NCBI GenBank assembly: GCA_000585075.1
Contig: JEMY01000038.1
Span: forward strand, 40,721-104,720
Source: Candidatus Accumulibacter regalis
GTDB taxonomy: Bacteria; Pseudomonadota; Gammaproteobacteria; Burkholderiales; Rhodocyclaceae
DNA length: 64,000 bases
Direction: 5' to 3'
The notes under the pieces were generated by a model. The model searched no databases, was not told the origin of the DNA, and saw nothing but the letters and a program-made list of their open reading frames with translations. Every line of letters begins with the position of its first letter. The first letter of the stretch is position 1. Positions 36,257-45,306 of this stretch are shown here, one piece after another. Made by a program: the position numbers and the translations under genes.

Positions 36257-37559
36257 GCGTCTTTCTCTCCTTCAGCCACGCCAGCACGGCTTCGTCCGGC
36301 ATCGGGCGAGCGTGGAAAAAACCCTGCACCGCATCAACGGCCGCGGCCTCGACAGCCGCCTGCTGGGCCGCGGTTTCGACCCCCTCGGCGACGACCGTCA
36401 TGCCCAGCTCGCGGCCGAGCATGGCCATCGCCTTCACCACTGCATAGGCACGCCGGTCATCGGGCAGAACCCTGATGAACGAGCGATCGAGCTTGAGTTT
36501 TGTCGCCGGAAGATCCTTGAGGTTGGCGAGGCACGAGTAGCCATAGCCAAAATCGTCGATGGCCATGCCGACGCCAGCCGCCCGGACGCTGCGCAGATTG
36601 GCCTGCACGGTTTCCGAAAGGTCGAGGAACAGCGATTCGGTAAACTCGAGTTCGATGAGCGCGGGCGCAACGTTGGCGCAAATCAGTGCCGCCTGCAACG
36701 CCGGCGCGAAGCTGCGCGAGGTGAGCTGGGCACGCGAGACGTTGATCGCCACCTTGGTCGCCACGCCTTCGTCGCGCAGCCGCGCGGCGAATAGGGCCCC
36801 CTGCAGCAGGCACCATTCGCCAAGACGGACAATGATGCCGGTCTTTTCGGCAACCGGGATGAACTTGCCGGGCAGCAGGCGTCGCTCTGGCAGCTCGCAG
36901 CGCATCAGCGCCTCGACCGCTTCGATGCGGCCGTCCACGCGGACCAGAGGCTGGTATTCGAGCGCCAGGCAACCGCTTTCCAGGGCGCGGTGAAGATCCG
37001 CTTCGACGATCAGCTCTTCGCGTGCCAGTTGCACGCCGAGGCGACCGCTGAGTGGTTGGTCGCCGGAAACGATCAAGCGCTTGCCGCCACGGCGCTTGGC
37101 TTCCATCATCGCCCGGTCAGCCCGTTCAAACAGACTCAGCGGGTCTTCGCCGGATTCGTGCACGGCAATGCCCATGCTCACCGATGGACGCATCATCAAG
37201 TTGTCGATCACCAGCGGACGTTCGATCTCGGCCAGCACCGCGGCGCCGATTTCGGTCGCCAATTGCAGAGTCGCCGACGGAACCAGGGCCACGAACTCGT
37301 CGCTGCCCATGCGCAGGAGAATGCTGTCGCCGCGCAAAGCCCGCCGCAGCCGCGCCGCGAGCTGCGTAATCACGCTGTCGCCGCCAGCGTGGCCGAAGGA
37401 TTCGTTGATCTGCCGGAAGCGATCGATATCCAGCCACAATGCGGCCAGTGAACTGCCGCTAGCCTCCGCCTCGGCAACGACCTGCATGGCTGCGTGCAGG
37501 CCGGCGGAACGGCTAAGGAAACCGGTGATGGGGTCGCGATCTGGACGAAGGTCGTGCAT
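36246..37559 (-). CDS. GGDEF-EAL protein, probable c-di-GMP phosphodiesterase
   Basis: A 437-residue cytoplasmic protein. The GGDEF domain (about residues 10-165) carries GSDEF in place of GGDEF, so cyclase activity is doubtful. The EAL domain (about 175-430) keeps its key features: EALMR, NVSRAQL, ELEFTESLF, IDDFGYGYSCL, KLDRSFI and VAEGVET, so c-di-GMP hydrolysis is likely. There is no transmembrane or sensory domain. It is cotranscribed with the HDOD gene. Confidence 0.9.
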   Translation of the reverse strand: MHDLRPDRDPITGFLSRSAGLHAAMQVVAEAEASGSSLAALWLDIDRFRQINESFGHAGGDSVITQLAARLRRALRGDSILLRMGSDEFVALVPSATLQLATEIGAAVLAEIERPLVIDNLMMRPSVSMGIAVHESGEDPLSLFERADRAMMEAKRRGGKRLIVSGDQPLSGRLGVQLAREELIVEADLHRALESGCLALEYQPLVRVDGRIEAVEALMRCELPERRLLPGKFIPVAEKTGIIVRLGEWCLLQGALFAARLRDEGVATKVAINVSRAQLTSRSFAPALQAALICANVAPALIELEFTESLFLDLSETVQANLRSVRAAGVGMAIDDFGYGYSCLANLKDLPATKLKLDRSFIRVLPDDRRAYAVVKAMAMLGRELGMTVVAEGVETAAQQAAVEAAAVDAVQGFFHARPMPDEAVLAWLKERKTHEP

Positions 37560-37700
37560 CGGGATGGGCTACGCGCTCGGGGCCTGCTGATTTGAGTGGC
37601 TTCAGCTTAGGCATTGGCGTCGGCAAGGCCTTGACCGTGCGCGCCATTCGTTTCACCATCTGTGCCAATCCCTCGTCAACGGCGTGCCGTATTGCCCTCA

Positions 37701-38711
37701 ATGACTACGCAGAGTTCGCTGGCCAGCGCCTGGCTGATCCTTTTTCGCCTGCTCGAAGTGCATGGCGTCGACGCTCAGAGCTGGCTGCGCGAGCTGGGCA
37801 TAGACCCGGACCTTGCCCGACAGCCCGGTGCGCGAATACCTAGCTGGCTGGTCGATGTAGTCATTACCCGCGCCGCCGACGTGATCGCTGATCCGGCTTT
37901 CGGACTGACGGCGGCCGAGTGCTGGCATCCGTCCAGCCTGGGAGTGCTGGGCTATGCGTGGTTGTCGAGCAGCACACTGCGCCAGGGATTGCAGCGCATG
38001 CAGCGCTATTCCCGCGTGATCGGCGACCGCTGGAGCTGCGCCTGCATCGGGGAGGCGAATGGCTTGCGTTTTGTTTGTGAGCACGGACGTCGTGACATGA
38101 CGGTCGGACACGTCATGACGGACTACATTCTGGCCCTCGCCCTGGCCATGTGTCGCGGCAATTCCGAGCGCAAGCTCAACCCGGTCCGGGTCTCCCTGCG
38201 TCGTCCCTTGCCTGCCGACCCGAGCCCCTACCAGGACTTCTTCGCTTGTGAGCTGCACTTCGGGGCAGAGGAGGATGCCTTCGTACTGGCCACCGACGAC
38301 GCCGAAGCACTCCTGCCAACGGCCAACCGCGAATTAGCTGAAACCTTCGACGCGATTCTTGCCCAACAACTGGCCGCGCACAGCAAGGCGGACCTCGTTT
38401 CGCGCTGCGAGGCCTTCCTGCTCAAGCAACTGACTTCGGGTGAGCCCAGCGTCGGCGATCTGGTCAAGGCCCTGGGCATGAGTCGGCGCACTCTGCAGCG
38501 CAAGCTCCGGGAAATGGGCACCAGCTACCATGAGATTCTCGAAGAAACGCGCTACGAGCTGGCCAAACGCTACCTTCAAGAATCGGCCCGGAGCGTGACG
38601 GAAATCACCTTCCTGCTCGGTTTCTCCGAGCAAGGCGCGTTCACCCGCGCTTTCAAGCGCTGGAGCGGTACGGCACCGAGCAGTTATCGCATGACCACAG
38701 CATTGCAGTGA
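37701..38711 (+). CDS. AraC family transcriptional regulator
   Basis: A 336-residue regulator with an N-terminal Arabinose_bd-like (OruR/ArgR-type) domain and a C-terminal double helix-turn-helix (about residues 235-333; VGDLVKALGMSRRTLQRKLREMGTSYHEI, then VTEITFLLGFSEQGAFTRAFKRWSG). The ATG at 37701 is preferred over an upstream in-frame ATG. It is divergent from the GGDEF-EAL gene and convergent with nhaD; its target is unknown. Confidence 0.9.
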   Translation: MTTQSSLASAWLILFRLLEVHGVDAQSWLRELGIDPDLARQPGARIPSWLVDVVITRAADVIADPAFGLTAAECWHPSSLGVLGYAWLSSSTLRQGLQRMQRYSRVIGDRWSCACIGEANGLRFVCEHGRRDMTVGHVMTDYILALALAMCRGNSERKLNPVRVSLRRPLPADPSPYQDFFACELHFGAEEDAFVLATDDAEALLPTANRELAETFDAILAQQLAAHSKADLVSRCEAFLLKQLTSGEPSVGDLVKALGMSRRTLQRKLREMGTSYHEILEETRYELAKRYLQESARSVTEITFLLGFSEQGAFTRAFKRWSGTAPSSYRMTTALQ

Positions 38712-38773
38712 GGCGGGCGCAAGCGGCGATCTGCACGCTGCCCGCCGTCAGTGCGAATGCAGGTTCCGGGTGA

Positions 38774-40240
38774 TCAGGTAAACGCCTTTGCGTTGATCAG
38801 AAAGTGCGTCCGGATACTGGCCACGTAGCCCAGGGCGATCGCCCAGGTCCACTTGAGGTGGGAAAAGAACGTGTAGACGCCGCGCGCCTGTCCCATGACC
38901 GCAACCCCTGCGGCGGACCCCACCGAAAGCAGCGAGCCGCCGACACCGGCAGTCATGGTCACCAGCAGCCACTGACCGTGGTCCATCTCTGGCTGCATCG
39001 ACAATACCGCGAACATGACCGGGATATTGTCCACCACCGCAGAAAGGAGCCCGACAAGAATATTTGCCGTCGTCGGGCCGAGCTGACCGTACATCAAGTG
39101 CGAGCCCAGCGACAGGTAGCCCATGGTGCCCAGCCCGCCGACGCAGAGGATGACGCCGTAGAAGAACATCAGCGTATCCCACTCGGCACGTTCCAGGGAC
39201 TTGAAAATGTTGTACTGAACGGCCGTGCTGGACACTGCCTGACCGCCCGGGACGCCGTTCTCCATGCCCAGGGCGGTATCGCCCAGGTTCTCCCCAGCCG
39301 GACGGTGGGTGAAATTCTTGCGTCGCTTGAGGTAGTAGCCATAGAACTTGAGCACGCCGAGGCCGGTCATCATGCCCATCACCGGCGGCAGGTGGAGAAA
39401 ATTGTGGGCGCAGACGGCCATCACGATGGTGCCCAGAAAGAGGCCGACGATCACCCAGGCACCGTGTTGCAGAACCGCCTGTTCCTTGACCGGATCGGGC
39501 GACGAATTGCCGATGGCCAGGCTCATGATGGTCGCGGGAACCAACCAGTTGACCACTGCCGGGACAAACAGCTGGAAGAACTCGCTGAAGTCGACCAGCC
39601 CCTTCTGCCAGACCATCAGCGTTGTGATATCCCCGAATGGCGAGAAGGCACCGCCGGCATTGGCCGCAATGACGATATTGATGCATGCCACAGTGACGAA
39701 TTTCTTGTTGCTCCCGCCGACGGCGATCACCACCGTCGCCATCAGCAAGGCGGTCGTCAGATTGTCGGCCACCGGCGAGATGGAGAAAGCCAGCGCACCG
39801 GTAATCCAGAAGATGGTGCGCAATGAGTAGCCTTGCGTCACCAGCTTGACGCGCAGCAGATCGAATACACCGCGTTCGTCCATGGCGTTGATGTAGGTCA
39901 TTGCCGCGAGCAGGAACAGGAACAGCTCGGCGAACTCGAGCAGATTGTGTCGTACGGCGATCTCTGCGGTATGCGTGTCGCCGTGCTGGGCATAGACGAT
40001 CGCCACCAGCATCCAGATAATGCCCGCCGCGACGATCACCGGTTTGGACTTGCGCAGGTGCAGCGATTCCTCGGCAATGACCAGGCCGTAGGCGCCAAAG
40101 AATACGGCCAGCGCCACAAAACCTGCCCAGTGGCGGGTCAAGTCGAGCGTTGTCGACGGCCCGCCTTCGGAAGCGAGCGCGGCCAGGGGACAGGCGGCTG
40201 CCATGACGGCCAGCAATACGCGGGGCAAGCACTTCATCAT
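38774..40240 (-). CDS. nhaD: NhaD-type sodium/proton antiporter
   Basis: A 488-residue membrane antiporter with an N-terminal signal-like helix followed by about 12 transmembrane segments. NhaD features include SISPVADNLTTALLMATVV, ANAGGAFSPFGDITTLMVW and SAVVDNIPVMFAVLSM. It exports Na+ (or Li+) in exchange for protons. AAGGAA precedes the ATG; the longer open frame upstream runs through the regulator gene. It lies 98 bases downstream of a two-component pair that may control it. Confidence 0.93.
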   Translation of the reverse strand: MMKCLPRVLLAVMAAACPLAALASEGGPSTTLDLTRHWAGFVALAVFFGAYGLVIAEESLHLRKSKPVIVAAGIIWMLVAIVYAQHGDTHTAEIAVRHNLLEFAELFLFLLAAMTYINAMDERGVFDLLRVKLVTQGYSLRTIFWITGALAFSISPVADNLTTALLMATVVIAVGGSNKKFVTVACINIVIAANAGGAFSPFGDITTLMVWQKGLVDFSEFFQLFVPAVVNWLVPATIMSLAIGNSSPDPVKEQAVLQHGAWVIVGLFLGTIVMAVCAHNFLHLPPVMGMMTGLGVLKFYGYYLKRRKNFTHRPAGENLGDTALGMENGVPGGQAVSSTAVQYNIFKSLERAEWDTLMFFYGVILCVGGLGTMGYLSLGSHLMYGQLGPTTANILVGLLSAVVDNIPVMFAVLSMQPEMDHGQWLLVTMTAGVGGSLLSVGSAAGVAVMGQARGVYTFFSHLKWTWAIALGYVASIRTHFLINAKAFT

Positions 40241-40338
40241 TCGATTCCTTCTCGTTGGCTGCAATGGACGGGCTGCTACTGCTAACTCGCAGCCCACTTT
40301 CGGCGCGGTAGGGATTGCTCTTCGGGATGGTGTTGTGG

Positions 40339-40941
40339 TCAGCGCTTGCCCAGGCTGTGTCTGACCAGTTGCGCGACGCCATCGACGTTCAACTTCTGCA
40401 TCACTCGCGCCTTGTGCACTTCCACGGTGCGCGGGCTGATGCCCAATTTTTCGGCGATATCGCGGTTGTGGCCACCGGTAACAATCAGGTCCATGACTTC
40501 GCGTTCGCGCGGCGTCAGCGTCGCCAGCCGCTCGGCAAAGTGACTGCGCTGCTCGCTCGCGTGCCGGCCGAGCGCGTACTTCGACAGGGCATCGTCGATC
40601 GCTGCCGTGAGTTTTGCCTGGTCGAGCGGCTTTTCCAGAAAGTCGCAGGCCTGCGCCTTGAAGGCCTCGCAGGCCGAGTCCACGTCGCCGTGACCGGTGA
40701 TGACGATCACCGGCAAGCCGCTGCCGAGTTCGCGCAGGCGCCGCTGCAGAGCCAGCCCGTCCATGCCTGGCATGCGGATATCGAGCAGGATGCAACCGCG
40801 CCAATCCGGCGACAAGGCCTGCAGAAAGCTCTCGGCATCGGAAAAAATAGCCGTTCGGTAGCCGCGCAGGCTGAGCAGCAGGCCGAGCGAGTCGCGTACC
40901 GAGGCGTCGTCATCGACGATGAAAACCGTCAAGTCAGGCAT
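40339..40941 (-). CDS. FixJ/NarL-type response regulator
   Basis: A 200-residue response regulator. The receiver (residues 1-115) has the acidic pair in FIVDDDASVRDSL, phosphoacceptor Asp in ILLDIRMPGMDG and conserved Lys in FLEKPLDQ. The C-terminal LuxR-type helix-turn-helix is LTPREREVMDLIVTGGHNRDIAEKLG and following. The start overlaps the end of the kinase gene by 8 bases. nhaD downstream is the likeliest target, by position. Confidence 0.92.
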   Translation of the reverse strand: MPDLTVFIVDDDASVRDSLGLLLSLRGYRTAIFSDAESFLQALSPDWRGCILLDIRMPGMDGLALQRRLRELGSGLPVIVITGHGDVDSACEAFKAQACDFLEKPLDQAKLTAAIDDALSKYALGRHASEQRSHFAERLATLTPREREVMDLIVTGGHNRDIAEKLGISPRTVEVHKARVMQKLNVDGVAQLVRHSLGKR

Positions 40942-42511
40942 GTGCAGGAGTCTTTTCGAAAGGTAACCGGAGCCGGAAGACGCCACGCGCACCAACCTCG
41001 GCCCAGAGGTTGCCGCCATGCGCCTCGGCGATAGCCCGACTGATCGCCAGGCCCAGCCCGAGGCCACTTGACTTGGTGGAGTTGAAGGGCTCGAAGAGCC
41101 TGCTCACGGCGTCACCGGTGAGGCCCGGGCCGCTATCCTCGATGCGAATGCAGATCCGGTCGCCGCCCTCTGCCAGCGCCGAGACGCGCACCCTACGCTC
41201 GCCGGGCGGTTGTTCGGAAACGGCGTCGAACGCGTTCGAGAAGAGATTGCGCAGCACGACTTCTAGCTGCGGACCGTCGGCCAGCAGGACGCCGTCCGGA
41301 ACCGGTTCGACGGTGAGTTCGACGCCGGCCTTGGCGGCGTGTCTGGCGAATGGCGCTGCCGCAGCGGCCAGCAGGGCACGCAGCGGAATGGCCTCGAGCC
41401 TGGTCGTGCCGGTGCGGAAGAAGTCACGCAGTCGGCGCACGACCTCGGCGGCGCGACACGCCTCGGAGACCATCAAGCGAATGCTGCCCTTCAGTCGGTC
41501 ACCAGTCTCGCCGCGGGCGAGGAGTTCTTCGCAAGCCGCTCCGTAGGCGGACAAGGCGGTGAGCGGCTGGTTCAGCTCGTGCGCCAGCGCGCCGGCCATC
41601 TCGCCGGCGGCGGCCAGGCGCAGCGTCTGGCGAAGCTCGGCACTGATGCGCTGCTGCTCGTCGACGACCACGCCGATAAAGAAACCAGCCAGCACCAGCA
41701 CCACGGTCACGGCCTGGATTTCCAGCACCGAGCCGGCCGAGAAACCTTGCCGGTAGACGACGACGATGAGCCCGATCTGGATCACCGCGGCGCTGAGCAC
41801 GGCGCCGGCCAGGCCTTGCCGGGACGCGGCCCAGATAATCGGGAGAAAGAGCAGGTAGAAATACTGGAAGTCCGATTCGGCGCCGTGACCGACGGCCACC
41901 CACAAGGCCATCGCCGCCGCCAGCACGTAGCCCAGCGTGTCGGGTCGCCAGAGTGTTGCCCGCAGCAAGGCCCGACCGCGCTCGTCGAAAAGCATCCAGA
42001 GCAAGGGCATGGAGACCAGAATACCGACGCCATCGCCTATCCAGAAGCGGCCAACCGCCTCGCTCCAGCCGGCCAACGGCACCAGATCGAGCGCCACCAG
42101 GGCGAGGACGAAGGCCACGCTGGTGAGCAGCGTGCCGGCAACGACGACGCCCGCCCAGCGCAGGAGGCCGAAACGATCAAGGAAGATGGCCGGACCACGC
42201 ATCCGACGCCGTAACGCCTCGCCGATGGCGCCGTAGCCGAGTGCCAGCATGCCGGCGATGGCGACCGATACCGGCAGCGACGCCGGCAGGCTGCGGACGC
42301 CGATTTCGGCGAGCAAGACGGCCAGCGCCAGCACCAGTACCGCCTGCCAGCCATGGCGCAGAATGAAGACCAGGGCCAACGCTGGCGCCGGGTTCCACGG
42401 CGTGATGTAGGGGCCGTGCAGTGGATGGAAGAAGCTCATCCAGTCGAGCGCAACGTAGCCGGCAATCAATAACAGGGCATCGGTCCAGGACAGTCGGCTT
42501 GCGCTGATCAT
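40934..42511 (-). CDS. MASE1-type membrane sensor histidine kinase
   Basis: A 525-residue kinase. The N-terminal 290 residues form a MASE1-like integral membrane sensor with about eight helices. The kinase core has H-box ALAHELNQPLTALSAYG, N-box NLFSNAFDAVSE, and G-boxes DSGPGL and GLGLGLAIS. The core resembles FixL/DctB-class kinases that partner FixJ-type regulators, as found here. The signal is unknown, though genomic context suggests ion or pH stress. Confidence 0.9.
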   Translation of the reverse strand: MISASRLSWTDALLLIAGYVALDWMSFFHPLHGPYITPWNPAPALALVFILRHGWQAVLVLALAVLLAEIGVRSLPASLPVSVAIAGMLALGYGAIGEALRRRMRGPAIFLDRFGLLRWAGVVVAGTLLTSVAFVLALVALDLVPLAGWSEAVGRFWIGDGVGILVSMPLLWMLFDERGRALLRATLWRPDTLGYVLAAAMALWVAVGHGAESDFQYFYLLFLPIIWAASRQGLAGAVLSAAVIQIGLIVVVYRQGFSAGSVLEIQAVTVVLVLAGFFIGVVVDEQQRISAELRQTLRLAAAGEMAGALAHELNQPLTALSAYGAACEELLARGETGDRLKGSIRLMVSEACRAAEVVRRLRDFFRTGTTRLEAIPLRALLAAAAAPFARHAAKAGVELTVEPVPDGVLLADGPQLEVVLRNLFSNAFDAVSEQPPGERRVRVSALAEGGDRICIRIEDSGPGLTGDAVSRLFEPFNSTKSSGLGLGLAISRAIAEAHGGNLWAEVGARGVFRLRLPFEKTPAHA

Positions 42512-42531
42512 CGCTTCCTTCAGATCGTTAC

Positions 42532-42550
42532 CACAGACCTTCGGTCTGTG
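42532..42550. promoter_or_regulatory. Perfect inverted repeat between kinase and Mrp operons
   Basis: CACAGACC-TTC-GGTCTGTG, an 8-bp perfect dyad that as RNA forms a very stable C(UUCG)G-capped hairpin. It lies 20 bases upstream of the kinase start in the 295-base region between divergent sodium/proton operons. It may be the operator of the FixJ-type regulator or an mRNA leader hairpin. No T-run follows. Confidence 0.45.
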
Positions 42551-42806
42551 TCGGCAAGGGGGTTCGGCTCGCTCAGCGAATAACGTACGTGAAACCCGTA
42601 TTGTTGTCCATTAAACCGCGTTCCGGTGATACCTGCACCTAATTTTGCAAGCCCCCCGCCGCCAGCTTGAACACCGTACGCGTTTGCCCGCATTTTCAAG
42701 GGCCATCGCCCTCCCTATGATGTTGCGATGAATTGGGCGCCGCTCGCGGCGGGGACTCCGGTCACCGATCGCAGCCCAATCGAATCCGGCGATGTGGAGG
42801 ATCCGC

Positions 42807-43286
42807 GTGTTCTATTCCCTGAGTGCTTTCGTGAGCCTGTTTGCCTTCTGGCTGCTGCTGTCGGGCTTCTTCACGCCTTTCCTGATTGCCGTTGGCGCCG
42901 CCGGCTCGCTGTGCGTGCTCCTCTTCGCACACCGCATGGACGTCATCGATCACGAAGGTCACCCGATTCATCTCGGCTGGCGGGCCCTGTTCTCGTACTG
43001 GCCGTGGCTGGTCAAGGAGATCGTTCTATCGGCCTGGGACGTCAGCCGACGCATCGTCGATCCACGCCTGCCGATCTCGCCGACGATGACCCGCTTCAAA
43101 CCCTCGCAGAACAGCGAACTGGGTCTGGTGATCCACGCCAACTCGATCACCCTGACCCCGGGTACGGTCGCCGTCGAGGTGGCCAAGGGTGAAATGCTGG
43201 TGCACTCGCTGAGCGCGGAGGGCGCGGCTGGCCTGGCCGGCAGCGAGATGGACCGACGTATAGCCGCCCTCGAGACTCCCTCCTGA
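42807..43286 (+). CDS. mrpE: Mrp-type cation/proton antiporter subunit E
   Basis: A 159-residue MrpE/MnhE family subunit with two N-terminal membrane helices and a conserved C-terminal region (SITLTPGTVAVEVAKGEMLVHSL). GTG at 42807 is preferred because GGAGGA lies five bases upstream; an ATG at 42792 lacks a ribosome-binding site. First gene of a ten-gene operon with overlapping starts and stops. Confidence 0.9.
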   Translation: MFYSLSAFVSLFAFWLLLSGFFTPFLIAVGAAGSLCVLLFAHRMDVIDHEGHPIHLGWRALFSYWPWLVKEIVLSAWDVSRRIVDPRLPISPTMTRFKPSQNSELGLVIHANSITLTPGTVAVEVAKGEMLVHSLSAEGAAGLAGSEMDRRIAALETPS

Positions 43287-43570
43287 TGTTTGCCGCTGCG
43301 ACCCTGCTACTGCTGGTCACGGTCAGCCTGACGCTGGTGCGGGCAGTGATCGGCCCCTCGGTCTTCGATCGCCTTCTGGCAACCAACACCATCGGCACCT
43401 GCACGGTGCTATTGCTGGCAGTCATCGGCTTCCTCACCGAGCGGCCCGAGTTTCTCGATCTGGCGCTGGTGTACGGCTTACTGAACGTGATCGGGACTGT
43501 CGCCGTGCTGAAGTTCTTTCGCCAGGGCAGCCTCGGCGATCCGGGCAGCGACGAGAAGGCACGACCTTGA
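43286..43570 (+). CDS. mrpF: Mrp-type antiporter subunit F
   Basis: A 94-residue MrpF/MnhF subunit with three transmembrane helices; family pattern RAVIGPSVFDRLLATNTIGT. One-base overlap with subunit E. It is a structural part of the multisubunit antiporter. Confidence 0.92.
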   Translation: MFAAATLLLLVTVSLTLVRAVIGPSVFDRLLATNTIGTCTVLLLAVIGFLTERPEFLDLALVYGLLNVIGTVAVLKFFRQGSLGDPGSDEKARP

Positions 43571-43971
43571 TCGACGTACTGATAGACGGTCTGAGCTGGG
43601 CCTGCCTGCTCGCCGGCGGCGTGTTCTGCAGCATCGGCGCGCTCGGCCTGTTGCGCATGCCCGAATTCTACACACGCCTGCACGCCGCCAGCGTCACCGA
43701 CACCCTCGGTGCCGGACTTGTTCTGCTTGGGCTGATCCTGCAGGCGGGGCTGACGCTGGTCGCGGTCAAGCTGGTGATCATCGGCCTGTTGTTGTTCTTC
43801 ACCGGCCCGGTTGCCGCGCATGCTCTGGCCAAGGCGGCCTTGAACCGCGGCCTTAAGCCCCTGCTGGCCGAAGCGGACGCTGAGTCCCTCGCCACCGAAA
43901 CTTCGCCGGCCCCGACCCCCGACGATCGACCGCTATCGCCCGCAGTGGAGGGAGCGCCATCGAAACCCTGA
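43567..43971 (+). CDS. mrpG: Mrp-type antiporter subunit G
   Basis: A 134-residue MrpG/MnhG subunit with three helices; family pattern GLLRMPEFYTRLHAASVTDTLG. TTG start overlapping subunit F by four bases. The C-terminal 35 residues are a polar tail longer than usual. Confidence 0.92.
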   Translation: MIDVLIDGLSWACLLAGGVFCSIGALGLLRMPEFYTRLHAASVTDTLGAGLVLLGLILQAGLTLVAVKLVIIGLLLFFTGPVAAHALAKAALNRGLKPLLAEADAESLATETSPAPTPDDRPLSPAVEGAPSKP

Positions 43972-43979
43972 TCATCAAC

Positions 43980-44504
43980 GTGCTGCTCACCCAGATGATG
44001 GTCGCCGTGGTCGCGCTGGCGCTCGTTCGCAACCTGTTTGCGGTGATCGTTCTTTTCGGCCTTTACAGCTTTCTTACGGCGACCGTCATGGTCTCGCTGG
44101 ACGCTGTCGATGTGGCGATGACCGAGGCTGCAGTGGGTGCCGGCGTGTCGACGGTGCTGCTGCTCGGCGCCCTGCATCTATGCCGCAGCGAGGAGGAAAA
44201 ACCGACCCACAAACCCTGGCTGCCGCTGGCAGTGACCATCGGCACCGGGCTGGTTCTCGTCTATGGCACCTGGGACCTCCCCGAATTCTCGGATCGCGAG
44301 GCACCGATCCATACGCACGTTACCCCTCGCTACCTCGAAGATGGCCCACGCGAAACGGGCGTGCCGAACGTGGTCACCGCAGTCCTGGCGAGTTACCGTG
44401 GCTTCGACACCCTGGGCGAAACGACGGTGGTGTTCACCGCCGGCATTGGCGTCATCGCGCTGCTGCGCCGCCGCCGCCACCTGCGGGAGGACATGGAGAA
44501 GTGA
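43980..44504 (+). CDS. DUF4040/MbhD-MbhE-like antiporter subunit
   Basis: A 174-residue membrane protein with the DUF4040 pattern (LFAVIVLFGLYSFLTATVMVSLDAVDVAMTEAAVGAG), matching the part that is fused to the C-terminus of MrpA in canonical Mrp complexes, followed by an MbhE-like segment with VVTAVLASYRGFDTLGET. GTG start. As a free-standing gene it indicates an Mbh/Mrp complex of the split type. Confidence 0.85.
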   Translation: MLLTQMMVAVVALALVRNLFAVIVLFGLYSFLTATVMVSLDAVDVAMTEAAVGAGVSTVLLLGALHLCRSEEEKPTHKPWLPLAVTIGTGLVLVYGTWDLPEFSDREAPIHTHVTPRYLEDGPRETGVPNVVTAVLASYRGFDTLGETTVVFTAGIGVIALLRRRRHLREDMEK

Positions 44505-44920
44505 GAAACGACATGGTCCTGCGGGTGGTCGGCAAGCTGCTCATCCCTTTCATTCTGATGTTTGCGCTGTATGTACAGTTTCACGGTGACTTCGGACCCG
44601 GCGGCGGCTTCCAGGCGGGCACCATCGTCGCCGCGGCGATCATCTTCTACGCCATTATTTATGGTCTGAATACGGCGCGCCGCGTTCTCCCCGACTGGGT
44701 CGTCGAATCGATGATCGCCATTGGCGTGTTGCTCTACATTGGCGTCGGCTTCGCAGGCCTGTTGCTGGGCGGCAACTTTCTCGACTATTTCGTGCTCGAC
44801 AGCGACCCGGTCGTCGGCCAGCACCGCGGCATCTTCTGGATCGAGCTCGGCGTGGCGATCACGGTCTTTGGCGTCCTGCTGAAGATCTTCTACCTCTTCG
44901 CGCGACGCGGACCGAACTGA
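44501..44920 (+). CDS. mrpB: MnhB domain antiporter subunit B
   Basis: A 139-residue MnhB-domain subunit with four transmembrane helices; typical HGDFGPGGGFQAGTIVAAA near residue 30. The GTG overlaps the preceding stop (GTGA); an ATG four codons later is an alternative start. Confidence 0.9.
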   Translation: MRNDMVLRVVGKLLIPFILMFALYVQFHGDFGPGGGFQAGTIVAAAIIFYAIIYGLNTARRVLPDWVVESMIAIGVLLYIGVGFAGLLLGGNFLDYFVLDSDPVVGQHRGIFWIELGVAITVFGVLLKIFYLFARRGPN

Positions 44921-44922
44921 CA

Positions 44923-45306
44923 ATGAGTTTTTCCAGTTTCTTCAGCCACTACGACTACTGGGTGATGCTGTTCCTGGCGATGGCCGGGCTGTACGTCGTC
45001 ATCGCCCGCGGCAACCTGATCAAGAAACTGGTCGGACTGGCCACCCTGCAAACCTCGGTGTACCTGCTCTATCTCGTACCCGGCAAGCTCGTCGGCGGCA
45101 CGGCACCGATCGTGCACACTGCTTTCACGCTGTACTCCAACCCGTTGCCGCACGTACTGATCCTGACGGCGATCGTCGTCGGCGTGGCGACGCTGGCCCT
45201 CGGCCTGGCGTTGGCCGTACGCATTCGCGAAGAGTACGGCACCATCGAAGAAGACGAAATCCTGCACATCGAGCTGGGGCCGGCGAAGAACGAGTCGCCA
45301 AAATGA
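44923..45306 (+). CDS. mrpC: Mrp-type antiporter subunit C (NuoK-like)
   Basis: A 127-residue MrpC/NuoK-like subunit with three helices, including the conserved NLIKKLVGLATLQTSVYLLYL and LILTAIVVGVATLALGLAL regions. The C-terminus is acidic and longer than NuoK. ATGA overlap with the next gene. Confidence 0.92.
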   Translation: MSFSSFFSHYDYWVMLFLAMAGLYVVIARGNLIKKLVGLATLQTSVYLLYLVPGKLVGGTAPIVHTAFTLYSNPLPHVLILTAIVVGVATLALGLALAVRIREEYGTIEEDEILHIELGPAKNESPK

